In this document: piece after piece, positions 1 to 5,810 of the stretch | How positions within the stretch are numbered: position 1 is the stretch's first letter | How the letters are laid out: each line of letters begins with the position of its first letter | Source of the DNA: Chitinivibrionia bacterium | GTDB taxonomy: Bacteria; Krumholzibacteriota; Krumholzibacteriia; WVZY01 | Direction: 5' to 3' | DNA length: 5,810 nucleotides | Assembly: GCA_016208665.1 (NCBI GenBank) | Contig: JACQXT010000224.1 | Span: 1-5,810 of the forward strand | The notes under the pieces: generated by a model | Seen by the model: the letters and a program-made list of their open reading frames with translations, nothing else | What the model was told of the DNA's origin: nothing | Databases searched by the model: none | Translations under genes and position numbers: made by a program

Positions 1-155
1 TCATCCTCGACATGCTGGCCGGGGGATCCACGATGGAGGAAGTCCTCGAAAACTATGATCACCTGACCCGGGAGGACGTTCTCGCCTGCATCGCCTACGG
101 GGCCGAGATGTCCCGGGAACGTTACGTGGAGATACCTCTCAAGGCGAGCGCATGA
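1..155 (+). CDS. DUF433 family antitoxin, C-terminal part (5' end outside the window)
   Basis: The frame is open from base 3 to a TGA at 153-155 and gives about 50 residues, beginning ILDMLAGGSTMEEVLENYDH and ending IPLKASA. The pattern of a short helix, a glycine-containing turn (AGGSTMEEVLENY), then LTREDVLACIAYGAE matches the C-terminal helix-turn-helix-like half of DUF433 proteins. These are small (about 75-residue) antitoxins that usually sit just before a DUF5615 PIN-like toxin gene. The missing N-terminal 25 or so residues should carry the family's G-K-P-x-I-x-G-T-R type motif. The next gene starts inside this one (ATGA, 152-155), the usual arrangement of such a pair. By analogy the protein should bind and neutralise the toxin and may repress its own promoter, which would lie upstream of the window. 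Family assignment is by pattern and context; the antitoxin role is inferred. Confidence 0.82.
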   Translation, partial: ILDMLAGGSTMEEVLENYDHLTREDVLACIAYGAEMSRERYVEIPLKASA

Positions 156-532
156 AACTGAAGCTCGACGAGAATCTCGGGCGCGCCGAGGCCAACCTCT
201 TCGCCGCGGCCGGTCTCGACACCGCAACGATCACAAGCCAGCGGATGTCAGGAGCCCCGGATGAAGCGGTGATCGCCTGCTGTCGGGATGAACGACGCTG
301 CCTCGTTACGATGGATACCGAGTTCGGCAACCCCATTCTCTATCATCCTTGGGAGTATGCCGGGATAGCCCTCCTCAGGTTGCCCCACCGGCCATCGCAT
401 GCATCTGTCCTCGATGCCTGCCGCACGTTGATCGAGGGTCTCAAGGGTGGGGAAATCGACGGCAAGCTCTGGGTGGTGCAGATCGGCAAGATTCGTGTGT
501 ATCAACCGGACCGACCCGAGGAGGATATCTGA
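152..532 (+). CDS. DUF5615 family PIN-like toxin (putative ribonuclease)
   Basis: This complete 126-residue protein starts MKLKLDENLGR. The opening K-x-K-L-D-E-N-L motif, then PDEAV at 36-40 and TMDTEFGN at 53-60, are the acidic signatures of the DUF5615 branch of the PIN-domain fold. D6, E7, D37 and D55 are the likely metal-binding residues of a nuclease site. The later strand GIALLRLP (71-78) and the C-terminal WVVQIGKIRVYQP stretch are also typical. Length is normal for the family and all key acidic residues are present, so it is probably active. Its ATG overlaps the antitoxin stop by four bases, implying translational coupling; upstream Shine-Dalgarno match is weak (AAGGCGAG, 141-148). 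Such proteins are regarded as toxins of type II toxin-antitoxin pairs, presumably cutting RNA, but the target of this one is unknown. Its stop lies only 2 bases before the ATPase start. Confidence 0.88.
   Translation: MKLKLDENLGRAEANLFAAAGLDTATITSQRMSGAPDEAVIACCRDERRCLVTMDTEFGNPILYHPWEYAGIALLRLPHRPSHASVLDACRTLIEGLKGGEIDGKLWVVQIGKIRVYQPDRPEEDI
518..525 (+). promoter_or_regulatory. Shine-Dalgarno sequence of the DUF499 gene
   Basis: GAGGAGGA lies 9 bases before the ATG at 535, inside the last codons of the toxin gene. It is a near-perfect ribosome binding site and decides the start of the ATPase at 535. The same reading frame is open further upstream to an ATG at 349, but that extension lies wholly over the toxin gene. 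Confidence 0.8.
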
Positions 533-534
533 AG

Positions 535-3500
535 ATGGCCAAGCTGCCGTGGAAGGCCTGGCACGAAGTGGTGAAACTCCGGGACGATCTTCGTTCCGGC
601 GAACTGCCGCTGCACATGTTCGCGGCGGACCTGTACGAAGTCATGATGCAGCGGGGAAAGCGGCCCGTCTACGAGAAGCCGGAACAATTCTTCGCGCTGA
701 CATTCCCCACCTACAACCTCCGGCAGCTCGTCCGCGATGTCCTTCTGCGGCTGGCGGGCAAGAATGACAAGGCCGTCCGGCAGCTTGAACTAACCTATGG
801 CGGTGGCAAGACCCACACGCTGATAACCCTGCGGCACCTGGTCCATGATCCTGAGAAGTTGCCGAAGCTGCCAGCGGTGAGCGAGTTTATCGAGTCTGTT
901 GGGCAGAAGCCGCCCCGGTGCCGCGTTGCCAGCCTCTGTTTCGACAAACTGGACGTGGAGAAGGGCGTCGAGGTTGCCGCGCCCGACGGGAAAGTCCGCA
1001 TGCTCGTCCAGCCATGGAGCGTTCTCGCGTACCAGATCGCCGGGGATGCGGGTCTTAGTCTCCTGCATGCCAAGGGCAAGGCGGAGGAACGTGATTCGGC
1101 GCCGGCGGAGAACCTTCTCACCGAGCTGCTTGAGATCCCGTTGAAGGAAGGGCTGGGAACGCTTGTCCTGATCGACGAGGTCCTCCTCTACGCACGGGAG
1201 AAAGTCGGGCGGGATGAGGCGCGGCTCAATAGCCTTGCCAATTTCTTCCAGTACCTGACCCAGGCCGCAACGAAAGCGGACCGATGCTGCGTCGTTGCTT
1301 CTCTTCTTACCAGCGAACCGACCACGGAAGATAATCTTGGAAGGGAAATTAAGGGCCGGCTCTATGACATCTTTCAGCGGCAAAGAGAGGCGGCCGTCGA
1401 ACCGGTCATGAAGGAGGATGTCGCAGAGGTTCTTCGGCGGCGGTTCTTCACCCCGGAATCTCTCAAGGACCGCGAATCCTTCCGGCAGCATGTCGTCGCG
1501 GCGCTCAAGGGCATCGTGGCGGTTGACGAGCAGACTGCGAAGAAGGGGGCTGAGGCGGAGGAGCGGTTCCTCAAGAGCTTTCCTTTCGATCCCGGCCTCA
1601 CTGAAGTGCTCTACTCCAAGTGGACCCAGCTGGATCGTTTCCAACGCACCCGTGGGGTGCTGCGCACGTTCGCCTTGGCCTTGCGCGAGGCAGAGAAGTG
1701 GGACACGAGCCCGCTTGTCGGCCCGGCGGTCTTCCTTCCTGCGCCTGAAAAGGAGGGTTTGTCCGAATCCCTGCGGGAACTCGTCATCGTTGCGGACACC
1801 GAGGAATCGGAAGGCAAGCGTCAGGCATGGACCGGCATCCTCGACGGTGAGTTTTCAAGGGCGAGGCAGATCCAGACCGAATCTGTCGGTCTGAAGAATC
1901 GGGAAGTGGAGCAGGCCGTGGTCGCATCTTTCCTTCATTCTCAGCCGATCGGACAGAATACGAAGACCAGGGACCTGGTCGTTCTGCTGGGTGCGACCCG
2001 GCCCGACAAGATCGAACTGGAGAAGGGGCTCGGACGATGGGCCCAGACCAGCTACTGGCTTGATGACCTCTACACCACGGCGGCCGATAGCCAGCTGCCG
2101 GGGACCTGGCGGCTGGGTAACAGGCCAAACCTCAACCAGATGCACGCGGCGGCCGCGAGGGACATCCCGGACGACACTGTTGGCGCACGGCTTCTGGATG
2201 ACATCGGCAAGACCAAGGCACTTTCCATGGGGGCTTCGGCTGCGGGGGTGCGGGTGCACACCCTGCCGGCCCGCCCCAAGGATGTCGAGGACGATGGTGC
2301 TTTCCATTTTGCCGTCCTCGGGCCGGGCGCTGCTTCAGAATCTGGCAAGCCGAGCGCAGAAGCCAGGAGGTTCCTTGACGAAACGACGGCTGCCGACAAG
2401 CCCCGCGTGTATCGCAACGCCGTCCTTCTCCTCGTGCCTTCAAAGGACGGTATGGAACTGGCCATGGCGCGTGTGCGGGATTATCTGGCGTGGGAAGTGG
2501 TCCTGGATGACATCAAGAAACAGCAAGCGGACGGGAACGTCGATCCCGCCAGGGCGCAAACTCTTCGGATCGCGATCGACAAGGCGAAGGGGAGAGTCCC
2601 CGAATCCATAAAGCAAGCGTATTGCATTGTGGTGACCGTTTCCGAGAAGGATGAGGCCCAGGCCTTCAAGATTGCGGTCACTGACGACCCGCACTTCAAT
2701 ATCATAAAAGACGACCGACGCTCCCGCGTCCAGGAGACCGCGATCACGGCCGAGGCGATCCTGCCGGGCGGACCATACAGTCTCTGGAAGCCCGGCGACA
2801 CCTTCCGCCGCGTCAAGGACTTGGCCGGTGCTTTCGCGCAACTCCCGCACCTGCCGAAGATGCTTAAAGCCAGCGCGATTCTCGACACCCTGGCTGATGG
2901 CTGTGAGAAGGGAACTTTCGCCCTGAAGCTCACCAGACCGGACGGCAGTTCACGTACCTGGTGGATGACCCGGCCGGATGATGCCGCACTCGAGGACTCA
3001 GCGCTTGAGCTCGTACTGCCAGAAGCGGCCGAGCTCTCCGACCTGCCGGCGACGCTTCTTGTACCGCAGAAGCTGCCGGGTTTGTGGGCTGAATCCGAGA
3101 TTGCTTTGAAAGCGCTTTCAAAGTACTTCGACGGATCCACCATCACTCAGGTCCAGAAGGAGGGGTATCAGGAGCCGATGCACGTCCCGAAGGCTGGCCA
3201 GTCCGTCATTGATGAGGCAGTGGGCAGGGCAGTTGAGGACGGCAACCTCTGGCTGATCTCAGGACCGGCGAGTCTTCTTGGCGAAAAGATCCCAGCCGGT
3301 ATCCTGAACCCGACGGCTACAATCAATTCTCCACCGGCAGCGATCTCGGCAGCAGAACTGTTGCCGGAAAATATCCCGGATGCGTGGAAAGACGAGATGG
3401 CATCAGCGCTCTCGGTGGCATCCGTGCTTTCGTTCAAGGCTGGCAAGGTACTTCCGTGGAAGACGACCCGTGATGCGATCAGCTCCGCTCTTCAGGCGCG

Positions 3501-3849
3501 CTTCATTGAACTGGTGGAGGGATCGGCAGTCTGGCCGTGTGATTTTGCGTCGGCTGTGAATATCCGGCTGCGGGTTCCCAAGGGTGCTCCTCCCCCGCCG
3601 CCACCGACTCCGCGTGGGGTGCTCGTGGCATCTGCGGACTTGGAGCCGGCACAAATCCAGGAACTCGGTGATATCGTCCCGAAGCTGCTCCAGATTAAGA
3701 ACAAGGCGAACGTCCCACTGCGCTTCCATGTCAGGATCGAGATGGGCGATGCGAAAACTGCTCCCCCGTCGGAGTCAGCAAAGCAGGTCAACGAATTGCT
3801 AGGGCGCGTGAGGGAAGGATTTAAGTTCAAGCAGCCGCAGGGAGATTAG
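535..3849 (+). CDS. DUF499 (COG1483-type) P-loop ATPase of a defence locus
   Basis: This complete 1104-residue protein starts MAKLPWKAWHEVVKLRDDL. The N-terminus (PWKAWHEVVKLRDDLRSGEL, then FAADLYEVM) is characteristic of DUF499 ATPases. The Walker A loop is LTYGGGKTHT at 86-95 (K92), the Walker B strand is LVLIDEVLLY with D214 and E215, and a sensor-1-like strand VVASLLTS follows at 253-260, so the ATPase site looks intact. The rest is long and poorly characterised. Residues about 770-815 (including ILDTLADGCEKGTF) could be winged-helix-like. Six prolines at 1019-1024 precede a final module of about 80 residues. Length agrees with the family's usual 1000-1100. DUF499 proteins occur beside DUF1156-type DNA methylases and helicases in defence islands (Hma-type loci) and resemble PglY/BrxC-type ATPases in size and layout. 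The protein probably couples ATP hydrolysis to DNA handling or target sensing; that role is inferred. It is the third gene of a tight operon behind a toxin-antitoxin pair. Confidence 0.9.
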   Translation: MAKLPWKAWHEVVKLRDDLRSGELPLHMFAADLYEVMMQRGKRPVYEKPEQFFALTFPTYNLRQLVRDVLLRLAGKNDKAVRQLELTYGGGKTHTLITLRHLVHDPEKLPKLPAVSEFIESVGQKPPRCRVASLCFDKLDVEKGVEVAAPDGKVRMLVQPWSVLAYQIAGDAGLSLLHAKGKAEERDSAPAENLLTELLEIPLKEGLGTLVLIDEVLLYAREKVGRDEARLNSLANFFQYLTQAATKADRCCVVASLLTSEPTTEDNLGREIKGRLYDIFQRQREAAVEPVMKEDVAEVLRRRFFTPESLKDRESFRQHVVAALKGIVAVDEQTAKKGAEAEERFLKSFPFDPGLTEVLYSKWTQLDRFQRTRGVLRTFALALREAEKWDTSPLVGPAVFLPAPEKEGLSESLRELVIVADTEESEGKRQAWTGILDGEFSRARQIQTESVGLKNREVEQAVVASFLHSQPIGQNTKTRDLVVLLGATRPDKIELEKGLGRWAQTSYWLDDLYTTAADSQLPGTWRLGNRPNLNQMHAAAARDIPDDTVGARLLDDIGKTKALSMGASAAGVRVHTLPARPKDVEDDGAFHFAVLGPGAASESGKPSAEARRFLDETTAADKPRVYRNAVLLLVPSKDGMELAMARVRDYLAWEVVLDDIKKQQADGNVDPARAQTLRIAIDKAKGRVPESIKQAYCIVVTVSEKDEAQAFKIAVTDDPHFNIIKDDRRSRVQETAITAEAILPGGPYSLWKPGDTFRRVKDLAGAFAQLPHLPKMLKASAILDTLADGCEKGTFALKLTRPDGSSRTWWMTRPDDAALEDSALELVLPEAAELSDLPATLLVPQKLPGLWAESEIALKALSKYFDGSTITQVQKEGYQEPMHVPKAGQSVIDEAVGRAVEDGNLWLISGPASLLGEKIPAGILNPTATINSPPAAISAAELLPENIPDAWKDEMASALSVASVLSFKAGKVLPWKTTRDAISSALQARFIELVEGSAVWPCDFASAVNIRLRVPKGAPPPPPPTPRGVLVASADLEPAQIQELGDIVPKLLQIKNKANVPLRFHVRIEMGDAKTAPPSESAKQVNELLGRVREGFKFKQPQGD

Positions 3850-3856
3850 TATGACC

Positions 3857-3864
3857 AGGAAGAG
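3857..3864 (+). promoter_or_regulatory. Shine-Dalgarno sequence of the OLD-family gene
   Basis: AGGAAGAG ends 6 bases before the ATG at 3871, good spacing for a ribosome binding site. It supports the start at 3871 and shows that the OLD gene can be translated independently of the ATPase gene. The 21-base gap contains no hairpin or promoter that I can recognise. Confidence 0.65.
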
Positions 3865-3870
3865 TACGGC

Positions 3871-5810
3871 ATGCGTCTAGAAGAAATTTCCATTTCGAAC
3901 TTCAAAGGCTTGAGAGAAGCCACATTTGAGCCTACGCGGTTCTCGTGTTTGATCGGCGAGAACAATGCTGGTAAATCAACCGTACTCCAGGCAATCGTCT
4001 ATGCACTTAACCGACCTCCACAGTTGCCGCGCTCAGTTTTTTATAGCGAAGAGGACCCGGTCGTCTTCAAGCTTACATTCAGCGGCGTTACGGCGACCCA
4101 TCTTCAAAGACTAGCTGAGGAACATCGCACGAAAATTGAACCGCTTGTGGTCGATAGTGCTCTGACCCTGGTCGTTCGATATCAGCTGGGCGAAAAGATC
4201 GAGGTCAAGATGCTCCGCAGGGTTCCGACGGATGTCCGGTACCAGGATGCATCAATCGACGATCTTCTCAAGGGCAAGAAGGTAAACGCCGTCAGAACAG
4301 CAGTGGCGGACTTCTTCCCCGAGTTTGCAGAGAATCTTCCGGCCGACCTGAACATCACCGCGGCCAAAGCCTACCTGAGGAGCAAAATCGCCAATCTGCC
4401 ACTTACCGCTTTCGAGTTCTCCGAAGGGCCTTTGCCATCCGGGATCTCCTCGTCCATCGCCGCACTTCTGCCAGAGCCAATTTACATTCCGGCGGTAAAG
4501 AACCTGAGCGATGATATAAAAACAAGCCAATCGACGAGTTTCGGGAGACTCCTCGGACTGTTGCTTGAAGACATGACGCCTGACTTGGCGACCGTAAATG
4601 CATCGCTGAGGATGCTGGATGCACTATTGAATCGGGTGGTCGAAGAGGGCATTGAAGTAGACAACCGACACGAGAAGGTCAAGGGCCTTGAGAGTCTCGT
4701 TGAAAAACTTCTCAGTGAGAACTTTCCCAAAGTGCGGGTCGAGTTGCGAATTCCGCCACCAGAACTACGAGCGATCCTCAATACGGCGCAGATATTCGTG
4801 GATGACGGCTCGAAGGATCTGATCGAGAACAAGGGGGACGGGATCAAACGATCGCTAACCTTCACTCTACTGCGAGCTTACGTGCACCATCTTAGTGAAA
4901 AGGCAAAGGCGGCGGACCCCAGTTGTGCTGCTGAACGCCCGCTACTTTTCCTTTTCGAAGAGCCGGAGCTCTATTTGCACCCGCGGTCTCAACGCGTTCT
5001 GTTCGATACCCTGGCTAGGATCGCGAGCACCCATCAAGTCGTCGTCACGACGCACTCACCTCTCTTTTTTGCCCCTGGGGTTACGGCCGGATTTGTTCGC
5101 GTTGCGAAGCGCGATGCCGTGCCAAAGCCAATCGGCGAACTGCATCCTGTGAATTTCGATCTGGACACGACAAAGGCGGAGGTGTTCCGTCTTGCGCGAT
5201 TCGAAAATGCCGATGCTGGATTCTTCAGCGGACGTGTGGTTTTATTCGAAGGCGAGTCCGACGATTCGTTCTTTAGGCATGTTTCGAAGCTCCTAAATGA
5301 CGAATGGGACTTTGAGCAGAAGAATATTTCACTCGTCAGGGTTTCTGGAAAGGGCAACATCGCAACGTTCCGGCAGTTCTTCGGCGCCTTTGGAATTGAC
5401 GTGAAAGTGGTCGCAGACCTTGATGCGCTGTTCGATGGATTCCAACACCTCGGCGGGAGTGATGCCGCAAATGCTCTTCGCGCAGCCGCGATTCAGACGA
5501 TTGACCAGCGAATCACCGCGACCGGAATCGCTGCAGAGCCGAGCCGACGACAGATCAAGAACAAGGTTAATCAGGAAAGCTGGCGCGCGAGGTACGAGGC
5601 AGCCAAACAAGCGCTTCGAGCCCTCCATCCTTCAAGTATCGTCAATACAGAAACACTCCAGCTGCTTGACCAACTATTCACCTGGGAAAATGACATTGCT
5701 CGGGTGCGCGCATGCCAGGAAGACATTGAGTCTGCGGTAGCACTCGTCCCTGTCGTAGATGCCCTTCGCGCTGAAGGTATCTGCGTGTTATGGAAGGGGG
5801 CCATTGAAGA
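3871..5810 (+). CDS. OLD-family nuclease: ABC-type ATPase with TOPRIM domain (3' end outside the window)
   Basis: The frame is open from the ATG at 3871 to the right edge, giving 646 whole residues without a stop. The N-terminus MRLEEISISNFKGLREATFE is typical of RecF/OLD-like ATPases. Walker A is GENNAGKST at 29-37 (K35). A conserved IYIPAVKNLSDD lies at 204-215. The ABC signature is ENKGDGIKRSL at 319-329, Walker B is LLFLFEEPELYLHP at 358-371 (E363, E364), and the H-loop is VVVTTHSP with H395. A TOPRIM domain follows: VVLFEGESDD at 456-465 (E460), VSGKGN at 491-496, VADLD at 514-518 (D516, D518) and the late LWKGAIE at 640-646. All catalytic motifs are present, so ATPase and metal-dependent nuclease activity are expected. 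OLD proteins act in phage defence (P2 Old, GajA of Gabija, retron effectors). It is longer than GajA or P2 Old, which are under 600 residues. G+C is lower than in the ATPase gene, suggesting separate origin. The OLD class cannot be fixed without the next gene. Confidence 0.93.
   Translation, partial: MRLEEISISNFKGLREATFEPTRFSCLIGENNAGKSTVLQAIVYALNRPPQLPRSVFYSEEDPVVFKLTFSGVTATHLQRLAEEHRTKIEPLVVDSALTLVVRYQLGEKIEVKMLRRVPTDVRYQDASIDDLLKGKKVNAVRTAVADFFPEFAENLPADLNITAAKAYLRSKIANLPLTAFEFSEGPLPSGISSSIAALLPEPIYIPAVKNLSDDIKTSQSTSFGRLLGLLLEDMTPDLATVNASLRMLDALLNRVVEEGIEVDNRHEKVKGLESLVEKLLSENFPKVRVELRIPPPELRAILNTAQIFVDDGSKDLIENKGDGIKRSLTFTLLRAYVHHLSEKAKAADPSCAAERPLLFLFEEPELYLHPRSQRVLFDTLARIASTHQVVVTTHSPLFFAPGVTAGFVRVAKRDAVPKPIGELHPVNFDLDTTKAEVFRLARFENADAGFFSGRVVLFEGESDDSFFRHVSKLLNDEWDFEQKNISLVRVSGKGNIATFRQFFGAFGIDVKVVADLDALFDGFQHLGGSDAANALRAAAIQTIDQRITATGIAAEPSRRQIKNKVNQESWRARYEAAKQALRALHPSSIVNTETLQLLDQLFTWENDIARVRACQEDIESAVALVPVVDALRAEGICVLWKGAIE

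Noticed and set aside
349..534. N-terminal extension of the ATPase frame to an upstream ATG at 349
   Set aside because: It overlaps the toxin gene almost completely, its sequence has no family character, and the strong Shine-Dalgarno sequence and the DUF499-like N-terminus both fit the ATG at 535.
790..1644. Open frame of 284 codons on the minus strand
   Set aside because: It lies antisense to the conserved Walker A and Walker B region of the ATPase gene. Long antisense frames are common in G+C-rich genes, and the translation resembles no family I know.
1991..2611. Open frame of 206 codons on the plus strand in another frame
   Set aside because: It lies wholly inside the ATPase gene. Its arginine-, proline- and tryptophan-rich translation is typical of an out-of-frame reading of G+C-rich coding DNA.
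2481..3146. Open frame of 221 codons on the minus strand
   Set aside because: It is a serine- and alanine-rich antisense shadow of the ATPase gene, without a recognisable domain or a clear ribosome binding site.
3850..3870. Possible terminator or separate promoter between the ATPase and OLD genes
   Set aside because: The 21-base gap shows no hairpin with a T-run and no convincing -35/-10 pair. A promoter inside the end of the ATPase gene cannot be excluded but is not visible.
4482..4865. Minus-strand frame of 127 codons within the OLD gene
   Set aside because: The plus-strand frame here carries the conserved OLD segments up to the ABC signature, so the serine- and arginine-rich minus-strand translation is a shadow.

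Overview
The window is fully coding: four genes on the + strand, packed head to tail, with no stretch of more than about 20 bases outside a gene. In order they are the 3' end of a DUF433-family antitoxin gene, a complete DUF5615 PIN-like toxin gene, a complete 1104-residue DUF499 (COG1483-type) P-loop ATPase gene, and the 5' part of an OLD-family gene (ABC-type ATPase joined to a TOPRIM nuclease) that runs off the right edge. No tRNA, rRNA, CRISPR array, insertion sequence or factor-independent terminator is visible.

The first two genes overlap by ATGA, and the DUF499 ATG lies 2 bases after the toxin stop behind a strong Shine-Dalgarno sequence. These three genes therefore look like one transcription unit. 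The OLD gene follows after 21 bases with its own Shine-Dalgarno sequence. It is clearly poorer in G+C than the ATPase gene: about 48% against about 62% in four hand-counted 60-base rows of each.

The organism is a bacterium (less likely an archaeon) with moderately high G+C and ordinary Shine-Dalgarno use. The sequence alone does not support a narrower assignment.

Functionally this reads as a piece of a defence island. DUF499 ATPases are known as members of multi-gene defence loci with a DNA methylase and a helicase (the helicase-methylase-ATPase, or Hma, type), and OLD nucleases are effectors of Gabija, retron and stand-alone defences. A toxin-antitoxin pair coupled to the ATPase, and an OLD nuclease of different composition directly behind it, suggest either a composite system or extra modules embedded in a DUF499 locus. 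Methylase, helicase and partner genes are not in this window, so the full system cannot be named from here.
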